This document shows positions 1 to 8,784 of a stretch of DNA of 64,000 nucleotides, in pieces (the stretch's first letter is position 1; the number at the start of each line of letters is the position of its first letter). Under the pieces are notes generated by a model, which was not told where the DNA came from, searched no databases, and saw only the letters and a program-made list of their open reading frames with translations. The DNA is from Phocaeicola oris. GTDB lineage: Bacteria; Bacteroidota; Bacteroidia; Bacteroidales; Bacteroidaceae. Location of the stretch: contig NZ_JAJLQX010000018.1 of the NCBI RefSeq assembly GCF_021295095.1, forward strand, positions 1 to 64,000, read 5' to 3'. The translations under genes were made by a program, and so were the position numbers.

Positions 1-136
1 TTAAGCTTAGCAAGGTGTTATGTTCACCCCGTAGCTGCAGATTAAAGATAAGTCTAAATCATAAGAAAAAATATTGTTATTAAAATTATTTTTGGAGCAA
101 CAGCTCTTTGATTCTGCAAAGTAACAGTAAGTTTGT

Positions 137-155
137 GTTATGGGTGCCCCATAAC
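137..155. other. Candidate oriT palindrome upstream of mob genes
   Basis: A perfect 8-bp inverted repeat, GTTATGGG and CCCATAAC around TGC, lies about 65 bases before the chosen mobC start. A related string, GTGTTATGTTCACCCCGTAG, occurs at about 14-33. Relaxase genes usually sit beside their origin of transfer, and such origins usually carry short inverted repeats. The function is inferred; no nick site can be read from sequence alone. Confidence 0.35.
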
Positions 156-218
156 CTCGTCCCAGCTCTGCGTGACGAAGCATCCCGTTGGTCTATGATT
201 CAGAAAACAGATAATGAT

Positions 219-578
219 ATGACAAGAAATTCCGGAGGACGACCTCCTCTAAAAATAGAAGAAAAAATGAACTACCGTGTTTCTGTAAAAATGAACACGG
301 AACAGTATTATACATTAAAGGCCAAAGCTCAAAGTGCCGGAATGACCATACCCGAGTTTGTCCGTGTAACGATATTCAAAGTGAATGTCATACCACGACT
401 ATCAAAAGATGAAGCGTGGCTCATCCGTCAATTATGCGGTATGGCAAACAATGTTAATCAACTGGCACACAAGGCAAATGCCGAGGGATATTTTACGGTG
501 ACCAAAGAGTGGGAGCAAATGGCTGTACTTATAGATGAACTTATTAAGCGTATCAAAAAATGTTCGGAAAAATCATGA
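219..578 (+). CDS. MobC-like mobilisation (relaxosome accessory) protein
   Basis: Small basic protein of 119 residues beginning MTRNSGGRPPLK. The segment after the start (YRVSVKMNTEQYYTLKAKA, then a helix with PEFVRVTIF) looks like the ribbon-helix-helix DNA-binding fold of Bacteroides MobC/MobA relaxosome proteins, which bind oriT and load the relaxase. The reading frame is open back to 108, but the upstream part crosses the candidate oriT palindrome and looks non-coding, so I prefer the ATG at 219. Its 3' end overlaps the relaxase gene by 19 bases, indicating one operon. The integrase that would belong to such an element must lie left of the window. Confidence 0.75.
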   Translation: MTRNSGGRPPLKIEEKMNYRVSVKMNTEQYYTLKAKAQSAGMTIPEFVRVTIFKVNVIPRLSKDEAWLIRQLCGMANNVNQLAHKANAEGYFTVTKEWEQMAVLIDELIKRIKKCSEKS

Positions 579-1507
579 TTAGAACAAACTTCAGACGTGT
601 TGTAGATTATGCCATAGACATGAAGAAGGATGCTGAATTGATCGATTCAGAAGGTGTTCGCACAAAAGATAATGCCTCCATCGCCGAGAGCTTCGAAATT
701 CAGGCACAAATGCGACCACAAGTAACCAACAAAGTAGGGCACATTGCCCTTAGCTTCTCGCCCGAAGACCGAGACCGTTGTACCAATGAATTTATGGTAA
801 GGGTTGCACAGGAGTATATGCAGCGCATGGGTATCGGCAATACTCAATACATCATTGTGCGACATTACGACCATGAACATCCACACGTCCATCTGATCTA
901 TAATCGCATCAACAACGATGGGAAAACCATTTCTGACAGTCATCAGCGTGACCGTAATCGGAAAGTGTGTAAGGAACTAACCATGAAATATGGCTTATAC
1001 ATGGCTACAGGAAAAGAGCAGGTAAACAGAGACCGATTGCGGCAACCTGACAAATCAAGATATGTCATTTACGATGCTCTTAAAATTCTATTGCCACAAT
1101 GTACGAGTTGGAAGGATTTACAGAGTACACTTGCCGAGCAGGATATTTCATGCGAGTTTGTTTATAGAGGTCAAACAGGAGCTATTCAGGGCGTTGTCTT
1201 CATCTTAAATGGGTATCGTTTCACAGGATCAAAGATCGACCGTCGGTACAGTTATTCCAAGATAAGCAAGTCTCTACGGCTGAATCAATTGGCAGCAGAA
1301 CGACAAAAACGCTTAGCATCTGCCGTTTCCCCTCATGTCGCCAATTCTGTAGGTATATCGCAAGTTCACACCTCTCATCATTCTCTCACCAATATAGTGA
1401 ATCAGAACGCCAATACCAACTCCCGCAATGCGGAGAACGAAGTGGGTGGCTATGACGATGTGGATAATGAGGAAAACTTTAAACGCAGAAATGGGCTAAA
1501 ACTTTAG
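560..1507 (+). CDS. Relaxase / mobilisation nuclease
   Basis: DNA strand transferase that nicks oriT and leads mobilisable DNA into a recipient. The 315-residue protein starts MFGKIMIRTNFRRVVDY, as Bacteroides relaxases do, with a candidate catalytic tyrosine at Y17. A GHIALSFSPED segment (about 60-70) is followed by the metal-binding histidine motif RHYDHEHPHVH (about 101-111), the signature of the PF03432 relaxase family. The C-terminal third is basic and polar, with low-complexity Asn/Ser. The start overlaps the end of mobC, suggesting translational coupling. It looks intact though somewhat short. No coupling protein or type IV secretion genes are visible, so the element would be mobilisable rather than self-transmissible as far as can be seen. 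Confidence 0.85.
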   Translation: MFGKIMIRTNFRRVVDYAIDMKKDAELIDSEGVRTKDNASIAESFEIQAQMRPQVTNKVGHIALSFSPEDRDRCTNEFMVRVAQEYMQRMGIGNTQYIIVRHYDHEHPHVHLIYNRINNDGKTISDSHQRDRNRKVCKELTMKYGLYMATGKEQVNRDRLRQPDKSRYVIYDALKILLPQCTSWKDLQSTLAEQDISCEFVYRGQTGAIQGVVFILNGYRFTGSKIDRRYSYSKISKSLRLNQLAAERQKRLASAVSPHVANSVGISQVHTSHHSLTNIVNQNANTNSRNAENEVGGYDDVDNEENFKRRNGLKL

Positions 1508-1530
1508 CAGATCATAAATACAATAGAAAT

Positions 1531-2631
1531 ATGGATATAAAGATTATAAATGTCCTTTTCACTGATAAAATGAAACAGGGCAAACTGTTAGCAAAGAAAC
1601 TGATAGAGTTGTATGGAAAAGTCGTAGAATTGAACCTACTGATTGATAAAGAAACGAAGTCGGTCCCTTCCCTATCAGGAGATGTACAGAAGTTGTTAGA
1701 CGAAGAACCGTCTCAATCCTCTGTGGAGGGATGGGCAGAACGTATCAAAATATTCTTTCAGACATTACTCTCGCCTGTTGATGATACGATAAGGCTTGTA
1801 GATGTTGCTACAGTGCAGTTGCAGAACAGACCAAGAGAAAACTCAGAAAATGGGAACCTCCCCCTCACTAAATCCGACCTGATAGCCATGTGGAATGCCG
1901 AGGTACTCGAATTTGAGGTAAACCAACAAATCAGAGATATTGATGGGGAGCCGATTACTGTTTTCGAGAACTTCAAAGAACGACCAGCCGAGTTTCTTCT
2001 CAGAATGGATTACGAATTACGCAAGGGCAGCAATAGACTGGATATGTTGACATACAAGATGAACGATGCCGCTAAAAAACAGTTTGCCGAAACAGTTTCC
2101 CAAATGGTGCTGGAGAAAACTACAGGTAGAATTGCTACGAAAGTTGCGGATCAGGTTACTGAGAATATATCTAAAGTCATCAATACTCAGTTGTCGAACA
2201 ACAAGAAAATGGCTAATGAAGGGCGACTACTGTCCAAGCCACAGAATAAAGCGCCGCAGTTAGGCAAGAAACGATGGACACAGCTATATCTCAACAATGA
2301 AGTTCGGTGTCTGTATATCTTTATCACTTTCTTGCTGCTGTTTATTGTCTGCCTGGGATTTGCAAATGGAGAAAAGACGAACATCATCAACAGATACGAA
2401 AGCATATTGGGGTACAATGCCGACAAAGCATTACAATTCGATTATATCCAAGCGGTTGGCCAAGCAACACCTGCAACACTCTTAAAACTGGATTCTATCT
2501 TCGTTACCCATCGTTTACCAGAAGCGATTAAACGGATAAAGGAGTATGTCGCCAATTACCAAACTGCACAGAAAGAAGCCATCAACAAGCGCATTCGTGA
2601 GGATTTGCAGCGAAAAGAAAAGTGGAAGTGA
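1531..2631 (+). CDS. Membrane-anchored third protein of mob operon, unknown function
   Basis: A 366-residue protein I do not recognise, 23 bases after the relaxase and so probably in the same operon. Residues 1-250 are soluble, mainly helical and charged. One clear transmembrane helix follows at about 261-279 (LYIFITFLLLFIVCLGFANG), then a charged helical tail of about 85 residues rich in Lys, Arg and Glu. Such a single-span protein could tether the relaxosome to the membrane or to a coupling protein, but this is inference from position only. A short GC stem followed by a T run (AAGCC and GGCTT, about 2679-2699) lies after the stop and may be a weak terminator. Confidence 0.6.
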   Translation: MDIKIINVLFTDKMKQGKLLAKKLIELYGKVVELNLLIDKETKSVPSLSGDVQKLLDEEPSQSSVEGWAERIKIFFQTLLSPVDDTIRLVDVATVQLQNRPRENSENGNLPLTKSDLIAMWNAEVLEFEVNQQIRDIDGEPITVFENFKERPAEFLLRMDYELRKGSNRLDMLTYKMNDAAKKQFAETVSQMVLEKTTGRIATKVADQVTENISKVINTQLSNNKKMANEGRLLSKPQNKAPQLGKKRWTQLYLNNEVRCLYIFITFLLLFIVCLGFANGEKTNIINRYESILGYNADKALQFDYIQAVGQATPATLLKLDSIFVTHRLPEAIKRIKEYVANYQTAQKEAINKRIREDLQRKEKWK

Positions 2632-2752
2632 TGAGGAATAGTGATTTCATTAGAGACTGACGCACTTTCGATTCTTGCAAGCCTTTCTTGTGGCTTTTTG
2701 CTCCTAGGGGGAGTAGCAGGAATTTACGCTGGTTATTGTGGTTGACTAAACT

Positions 2753-3733
2753 TTAATCCCCGCCTTTTCCCAACCGTTTGATAGCATTGAGATAATCTCG
2801 TTCAACATCACTGATGGTACGCTGTTTGTATTTCCGATATTCGTTTGTGGCATGCTCCATAGCTTCCTCATGCGACACGCTTCCAGCATCTTGCAAGAGT
2901 TGTTCGCCTGACATGGTGAGAAGTCGGTCAAGGTAGTTGGCCCAATCATTCATAGTCATCGGGTGTTCCCTCTCTGCCTGACGCTCCGCAAAATCCAAAT
3001 ATCCGGATACTAATTGTCCCATGGCGTGAAGTTCTTTCTCGTTGAGATAGTTCTTTGCCGTGCGAGCCTCCATCAGTGTGGGCTGATTGCCCTTGAAAGT
3101 AAGCAATCCCATAAAGTCCTTTTCTGCGTCTGCACGTTCCACAATGAGTTCTGCAGCAGTATGCCCATGGATGGCATAATGAATTTTGTTTTGCACCTTC
3201 TGGAAGAATTTCTGCGATACCGACGCACGAGGATCATAATCGATACTTGTGGCGTAAATCTCCAATACTTGACGATACAACACCTTCTCAGTGGCACGAA
3301 TATCCCGAATACGTTCCAAAAGTTCCTTCCAATAACCTCCGCCACCTAACTTCTTCAAGCGTTCATCATCCAGTGTAAAGCCCTTGACAATATACTCTTT
3401 CAGCCGTATGGTTGCCCACTGACGGAAACGTGTTGCTATGATACTACGTATCCGATAGCCAAGAGCGATAATCATATCCAGATTATAATAAGTAGTTAGG
3501 TATGACTTGCCGTCCGCAGCAGTTGTTCGGAATTTCCGAACAACTGAAGCTTCCTGCAATTCACCCTCCTCAAAGATATGCTTGATATGCTCACTTACAT
3601 TAGATTTGCTGGTCTGATACAATACACACATCTGTGCCTGCGTTAGCCACAATGTTTCATCTTCGAGCTTCACATCTATTTGGGTCCGCCCGCTTTCATC
3701 TGTGTATATGATAATCTTGTTTTTTTCTTCCAT
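2753..3733 (-). CDS. RhuM family protein (long form)
   Basis: A 326-residue protein of the virulence RhuM family (PF13310). The N-terminal part (about 5-125) has the family pattern: IIIYTDESGRTQIDVKLE, a helix-turn-helix-like stretch WLTQAQMCVLYQTSKSNVSEH, then YYNLDMIIALGYRIRS and RFRQWAT. The C-terminal 200 residues are helical and charged, without Fic motifs. The biochemical role of RhuM is not established; homologues recur in defence and mobile islands. It faces the mob operon tail to tail and lies 153 bases beyond the end of the restriction operon on the same strand, so it may be its last gene or a separate unit. A second RhuM relative lies at 13997-15008 on the other side of the hsd genes. 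Confidence 0.85.
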   Translation of the reverse strand: MEEKNKIIIYTDESGRTQIDVKLEDETLWLTQAQMCVLYQTSKSNVSEHIKHIFEEGELQEASVVRKFRTTAADGKSYLTTYYNLDMIIALGYRIRSIIATRFRQWATIRLKEYIVKGFTLDDERLKKLGGGGYWKELLERIRDIRATEKVLYRQVLEIYATSIDYDPRASVSQKFFQKVQNKIHYAIHGHTAAELIVERADAEKDFMGLLTFKGNQPTLMEARTAKNYLNEKELHAMGQLVSGYLDFAERQAEREHPMTMNDWANYLDRLLTMSGEQLLQDAGSVSHEEAMEHATNEYRKYKQRTISDVERDYLNAIKRLGKGGD

Positions 3734-3886
3734 TTATTATAACATCTATGTCAACTTTTTATTTTATAGGGCCTCTGCCATCATGGTATAATCACGTTTG
3801 TCTGCTGTATTAAGCAATTTAGTAGAGACATAATTCAAATGTAGGAGAAGATGAGAGCTGGCTCGCTTCAAGCTTAGAATACAAGC

Positions 3887-4867
3887 CTAATCTCTCTTAG
3901 ATTGCCTAACTTCAAGCATTGGATAATCTATTATCTTGTCCCTTCCCAATAGTGTATCTATTTTATTCCTTCCTATTACATATCTCTTTTCATTTGGAAT
4001 ATATGCAACATCATTTGTGCCGCCAGGATAAAATAAAATCATATCAATAATGAGTCCAGTCAAATACTCTTTTTCTTTGTCATGCGGAATTATCAAATTG
4101 AAATGCCCCATCTCTAGAGTTTCATTAGGGAATATTGGTTCCATACAATTGCATGAAATTTTAAGCCTCTTTTCATCTAATGCAGTGTAAGAAAAGCCCT
4201 CATGAACTGGAAACTTAATATGGCAATACGCAACAACCTTGTTTAGATAAATATTTAGTTTATATGTTTGACAAACTGAATATCCATCATTTGTTATTTT
4301 AGCCATAAACTCGTATTCATCCTTTGTTTCAGTACTCTTCATCTTATATAGCCCGCAACCGTCAATCGACAAAGGAGGATTAGCTTGTCTGTTCATTATA
4401 TCGCGGATTTCAAAATCTTCCATTATTTCAATGGTTGCATTTCGCCTTATATGGTATAAGTGATTGGTCAGATTTTGATGAGCTGTTTGACTTTTAGGCA
4501 CCTCGACTACAAAGATTCCGCCTTCTTGATTGTATGGGATATATGTTATCTCAATATCCTTAATGCGTGGAGATATGTTTGATGAAATAATTTGGGCAAG
4601 TTGATCTTTGGACATACTATCAGAAGGAATTGGCTTAATTTCTTCTGGTATAGCATGTTCTTTTGTGGTTTCCTTTTGATTTAACCCATAGATAATAATT
4701 CCACCATTTGCATTTGCCATGGCACTAATATCTTTTGCAATATCTTCTCGACGCTTTTGTTTGTCATCAGCAAACGAGCGTTTATATTCCATTTCCGTTG
4801 ATTCTTCAACAGCATTGCTAATCAGCAAACGAATGTCTTCTATTGTCTTTATACTCATAAACACCAT
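3887..4867 (-). CDS. AlbA_2 (Schlafen-type) ATP-binding domain protein
   Basis: A 326-residue protein with an N-terminal AlbA_2 domain: EMEYKRSF at about 26-32, then ISAMANANGGIIIYGL at about 47-62, typical of this nucleotide-binding family, which is common in defence islands. The C-terminal half (about 165-326) is a beta-rich region I cannot name. The start codon overlaps the stop of the upstream metallopeptidase gene as TAATG, so translation is probably coupled and it is the last tightly linked gene of the hsd operon. A second in-frame ATG lies at 4858, but the TAATG overlap favours 4867. Its role beside a type I system is unknown; an accessory effector is possible. A decayed relative of the same domain lies at 15783-16010. 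Confidence 0.8.
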   Translation of the reverse strand: MVFMSIKTIEDIRLLISNAVEESTEMEYKRSFADDKQKRREDIAKDISAMANANGGIIIYGLNQKETTKEHAIPEEIKPIPSDSMSKDQLAQIISSNISPRIKDIEITYIPYNQEGGIFVVEVPKSQTAHQNLTNHLYHIRRNATIEIMEDFEIRDIMNRQANPPLSIDGCGLYKMKSTETKDEYEFMAKITNDGYSVCQTYKLNIYLNKVVAYCHIKFPVHEGFSYTALDEKRLKISCNCMEPIFPNETLEMGHFNLIIPHDKEKEYLTGLIIDMILFYPGGTNDVAYIPNEKRYVIGRNKIDTLLGRDKIIDYPMLEVRQSKRD

Positions 4868-5544
4868 TAAAAATCTACTTCTAAAACATTACCATTGTCC
4901 CTAAGCCAGATCTTCGCGTTTTCGTATGATGGAATTTGAATTGATACTATATTCCAAAACTCCGAAGAATGGTCAGAAACTCGAAGATGAGCTAATTCAT
5001 GCACAATCAAGTACTCAATGACAAATATAGGAGCCTTGATGATGCGCCAATTGAAATAGACATTCCCCTTAGGAGTACACGCCCCCCATCTGTATTTCAT
5101 TGTATCAGTAACAGAACAACTATTATAGTTAACACCTAACTTTTGGGCATACGACTTTGCCATTGGTTCAATTTTTGTAAGTGCGTATTTCTTATACCAC
5201 GCCACGAAAAGTTCATGCGCCCTTCCCTGATTGTTTTTTGAGATGCGAAAAGAGAAACCATCGTATTGAATGCCTCTTATATTTTCATCAACCACAAGTA
5301 GGGAACAGTTTCTGCCCATTAACATCATGCTTTCGCCTGATACAAATTCCTTCTTGGTTGGCTCTGTCGGATATTTGTAAGTGTCATTGACTTTCTCTTC
5401 TATCCACTTTTTTTTCTTTTCAACTATTTCTTGAATACGCGAAGCAGCGAGGCCTTCAGGGGCCTTCACAATCACCCGTCGGTCCCGTTCCACGACAATA
5501 CCGATAGTTTTTCTTCGATTACTGTATTCGATTTCGTATAGCAT
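4867..5544 (-). CDS. YgjP/DUF45-type zinc metallopeptidase
   Basis: A 225-residue protein of the SprT-like/YgjP (DUF45, WLM-like) group. The zinc site is visible: HELAH at 182-186 with E183 as likely catalytic base, and H192 in DHSSEFW as third ligand. RWGACTPKG (152-160) is the conserved strand preceding it. The length is normal for the family. The start overlaps the hsdR stop as TAATG, and its own stop overlaps the next start in the same way, so it is an integral part of the restriction operon. Such genes are often found in type I restriction loci, but the substrate is unknown. No signal peptide; it should act in the cytoplasm. Confidence 0.88.
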   Translation of the reverse strand: MLYEIEYSNRRKTIGIVVERDRRVIVKAPEGLAASRIQEIVEKKKKWIEEKVNDTYKYPTEPTKKEFVSGESMMLMGRNCSLLVVDENIRGIQYDGFSFRISKNNQGRAHELFVAWYKKYALTKIEPMAKSYAQKLGVNYNSCSVTDTMKYRWGACTPKGNVYFNWRIIKAPIFVIEYLIVHELAHLRVSDHSSEFWNIVSIQIPSYENAKIWLRDNGNVLEVDF

Positions 5545-8500
5545 TATAAATCAGAAATTATAGTTGTATGTTTGGTTTTCGCCACTTCCATAATCCTGGT
5601 AATGATCTGCTGCCGTTTGGCGACAATACCCGGCATTGAGCAAAAATCAGGAGAGAGAAGAATTTTCTGTAGTTCACTTTTCAGCTGATTTTGAGCCGGT
5701 GTACTGTTCCAGAAACCGCGAAGGCGAAGTTCGGTTTGCAACTTCTCAACGATGTTGATGGTCAAGGCGACACACTTACTTACCTGATCTTCCGTAAGTT
5801 CTTCGTCGTTGTATAATTCTGACTTGAAAATACGGAAGAATGTCATCTGCCGCTTACGATCAAGCCCATAGGTGTTTTCCTTTTCACGGTCGCGTATGCG
5901 CTGACGCAGTTTCTCCAGCTCTTCGTATATCTTTTTCCAATTACCCATAAAGTCCTTCAGAATCTCTTCCAGAGCTTTAGAGAAAGATGCAAAAAGTTCA
6001 GGGTCTTCATCAATATTCACTTCTATGTAATTTCTGATGGCATGTTCTGTGGCTGCCGCCTTTGTCTTTTCAGACTTGCGCTTCTTGACTTCCTCGGTAA
6101 ATTTGTCGCTAATAATAGAGATGGGCGCTATCTTTTCTTCGATACCCTTGGATTTGAGATACTCGTCAGCGATGGCACGTAGCTTTTGCGGGATGCCTTT
6201 CATGCTGAATCGACCATCCCGAAGATGCTTTAATGCCAAAGCGTTTATCTCTGTAAACGATTTCCAGTCCATCAGATAATCCAAAGCCTCTTTCTTGGGT
6301 AGGACTGCATTAAACGCCCAGGTGAAATCTCCATATAGCTCCAGCCATTTTGCACGTGCTTCTTCGTCATAGAAGAGATCAAAGAAAGCATCCTCGTCTG
6401 TGAGATCAGTCAATCCTTGTTCCTTCAAGAAACTCCAAATGGCAGCATGCGTTTCTTTTAGTTGTTGTAGCAACTCCTCCTCATCGACTATGCAAGTAAG
6501 TGTTTCATCGGTTTCATCTGAATCAATTTTACCTTGCTTCTCATCGTAGTAATCAATGGCTTTTTTGAGATGATGGCCTATACCAACGTAATCCACAACA
6601 AAGCCGTAATCTTTGCCATCCCCACCCACACGGTTAGGACGGGTGATGGCTTGAAGCAGATTGTGAGCCACAAGTACACGGTCAAGGTAGAGCACCTGCT
6701 CTATTGGAGCATCAAAACCTGTAGTGAGCATATTGTTGACGATGATGATGCCCACATCGCCTTTGATTGTCGGGTCTTCTTCGTCCTCACCATCGTAGGG
6801 CAGTTTGAAAGCCTTGATGCTGCGTTTATGATAGGTAGAGTCTGTGTATTGCTTTATCTCCAGTTCATCGTTGCGATCACCTGAAATTACTACAGCTGCA
6901 CGTACCTTTTTCAATCTTTCTATATCGATGCTTAGAGGATTGTCGTTTTCAAGTTCCTCAATCTTAGCTTTTAGCGCTTCTTCTATCATGCGTTTATACC
7001 TTACAGCGGCAATTCTGGAATTGGCAATGACCTGAGCCTTAAAACCACCTGGGAAAATTTGCGAAACATAATGGTCTACCATATACTTTGCCTTCTCCCT
7101 TATAGTGTTTTCGCTGTCAAGGTATGCGTCGCGAGAACCAAAGCCCAAAATTTGCAAACGTTCCTGTATGTTATAGTCGCTGAATACATCTTCAAACTTT
7201 TTGTCCATACCCACTTTGTCTTCTACTTCAGCATTGTGGGTAAAGCCCTGATAGATGATTTCAAGTGTAACGCCGTCGTCAATGCTTTGGCGCATGGTGT
7301 AGCTGTCTATATAGTCTCGGTATAAGCGTTCGGTTTTGGGGGTAGGTGTACCCGTAAAACCTATGCGAGTGGCGTTAGGCAGGGCACGCTCAAGGTTGGC
7401 GCCCAGCAATGAGTATTGTGAGCGATGAGCCTCGTCGGTGAGAATAAGCACCTTCGGACTTTCATTCAAGACAGGGAAAATCTGTATATCATCCAACTCG
7501 CCCGATTCCTGGAACTTATGTATCATGGCCATCACAAGGTCGGAAGTGTTGGTACTCAGAAGTTCCTTCAGACTGCACATAGGCTTGTCTTTCCTTGGAT
7601 TGATAAACTCTGCTTTCTTGAGGTTAAAACCTACGCCGCCACCGGTGTCGCCTAATTGCTCTTCAAGCTGTGTGCGGTCAGTGACAAATACCACCTTCCA
7701 CGACTGCAAAGCGGGTATAAGTTGCATTTGGCGCACCAGGAACATCATGGTGAGCGATTTTCCAGAACCTTGCGTATGCCACAGTATGCCGCCACGCTCT
7801 TCTTTTGTCTTGCCATTTTGCAGGCGTTCCACCATTTTCTTAACAGCACGGAACTGCTGATAGCGACAAACTATCCTTATTTTCTTGCCCTTGTCGTTGA
7901 TAGAGAAGACCGAGAACACGCGGATGATGTCGAGGAGGTTTTGGTGTGAAAGCATACCTGCCACCAGCCGCTGTTGGTCATTGGGTGCACTCAGCCCGTG
8001 TTTCAGGTCGTTCAACGTCATGGGGTATGGGTCGGTCCAACGATAGAAATACTTTTCACGCTGGGTGGTGACGGTTCCTGCCTTCGCTTCATTCCGACAA
8101 GTTACTATTAAGAACTGGTTATATTGGAACAGAGCAGGATTCCCCTCGCCTGTGTCACCACGTTGCTCCGAGTAGCTCATCAATTGGTCAATGGCTTCGG
8201 GCAATGGTTCTGATACTTTTGGCGATTTAGCCTCCACAACAACAATCGGCAGACCATTTAGGAACAAAACAATGTCTGGAATAATGTGATGATCTGTACC
8301 GGGAATAGCCACCTTGAACTGCGATATGGCAGTGAAGATATTGTTCTCTGGATGGTCGAAGTCTATATATCGAACTGACGGCGACTGTTCGCCCGTCTGC
8401 TCGTTTCGTGCCACCGACGTTCCTCCAACCATGAGATTGAATATGCGCTCATTGTTTTCGAGTAGGGTACTACCTTTTTCATAAGTGGTAATGCTGTTGG

Positions 8501-8771
8501 TCACTTCGTCTATCTGGCTGTCTGTCAAGAACGCATTGATTTGCTTCAATGCCTTTCTGAGTTTAGGCATCAGCACTACTTCGGAGAACGATGTGCGGTA
8601 GCTCTCAGATGGCTGTTGTTGCATCTTGAGCTCTATCACCTCGTTAGCACCATTTTTCCAGCCCAACTCTTTCAACTGTTCCATGAAAGGGTGTTCCACG
8701 CTGATATACTCATCGATTTTCAGTTGTTGCCGACGAGATGTTTCATATGTATTGTCGTTGGTCAGTATCAT
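5544..8771 (-). CDS. hsdR: Type I restriction endonuclease, R subunit
   Basis: The motor and nuclease subunit of a type I restriction enzyme, 1075 residues. The N-terminal PD-(D/E)XK nuclease is visible as IPDIVLF (D166) and VVVEAKSPK (E180, K182), followed by a conserved Gln-containing helix (AIDQLMSY). A superfamily 2 helicase core follows: Walker A HTQGSGKS ending at about 339, DEAH in ILTDEAHRSQ, GFTGTP, and the C-terminal lobe with TTGFDAP and QAITRPNR. A helical C-terminal region of about 300 residues docks on HsdM/HsdS. It translocates DNA using ATP and cleaves far from the recognition site. The gene starts 13 bases after hsdS and looks intact. Confidence 0.96.
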   Translation of the reverse strand: MILTNDNTYETSRRQQLKIDEYISVEHPFMEQLKELGWKNGANEVIELKMQQQPSESYRTSFSEVVLMPKLRKALKQINAFLTDSQIDEVTNSITTYEKGSTLLENNERIFNLMVGGTSVARNEQTGEQSPSVRYIDFDHPENNIFTAISQFKVAIPGTDHHIIPDIVLFLNGLPIVVVEAKSPKVSEPLPEAIDQLMSYSEQRGDTGEGNPALFQYNQFLIVTCRNEAKAGTVTTQREKYFYRWTDPYPMTLNDLKHGLSAPNDQQRLVAGMLSHQNLLDIIRVFSVFSINDKGKKIRIVCRYQQFRAVKKMVERLQNGKTKEERGGILWHTQGSGKSLTMMFLVRQMQLIPALQSWKVVFVTDRTQLEEQLGDTGGGVGFNLKKAEFINPRKDKPMCSLKELLSTNTSDLVMAMIHKFQESGELDDIQIFPVLNESPKVLILTDEAHRSQYSLLGANLERALPNATRIGFTGTPTPKTERLYRDYIDSYTMRQSIDDGVTLEIIYQGFTHNAEVEDKVGMDKKFEDVFSDYNIQERLQILGFGSRDAYLDSENTIREKAKYMVDHYVSQIFPGGFKAQVIANSRIAAVRYKRMIEEALKAKIEELENDNPLSIDIERLKKVRAAVVISGDRNDELEIKQYTDSTYHKRSIKAFKLPYDGEDEEDPTIKGDVGIIIVNNMLTTGFDAPIEQVLYLDRVLVAHNLLQAITRPNRVGGDGKDYGFVVDYVGIGHHLKKAIDYYDEKQGKIDSDETDETLTCIVDEEELLQQLKETHAAIWSFLKEQGLTDLTDEDAFFDLFYDEEARAKWLELYGDFTWAFNAVLPKKEALDYLMDWKSFTEINALALKHLRDGRFSMKGIPQKLRAIADEYLKSKGIEEKIAPISIISDKFTEEVKKRKSEKTKAAATEHAIRNYIEVNIDEDPELFASFSKALEEILKDFMGNWKKIYEELEKLRQRIRDREKENTYGLDRKRQMTFFRIFKSELYNDEELTEDQVSKCVALTINIVEKLQTELRLRGFWNSTPAQNQLKSELQKILLSPDFCSMPGIVAKRQQIITRIMEVAKTKHTTIISDL

Positions 8772-8784
8772 AAACCAATATTTT

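Noticed and set aside
7438-7860. A 140-codon rightward frame inside hsdR
   Set aside because: Antisense to the helicase core, Ser/Cys-rich as shadows of such genes are; no independent support.
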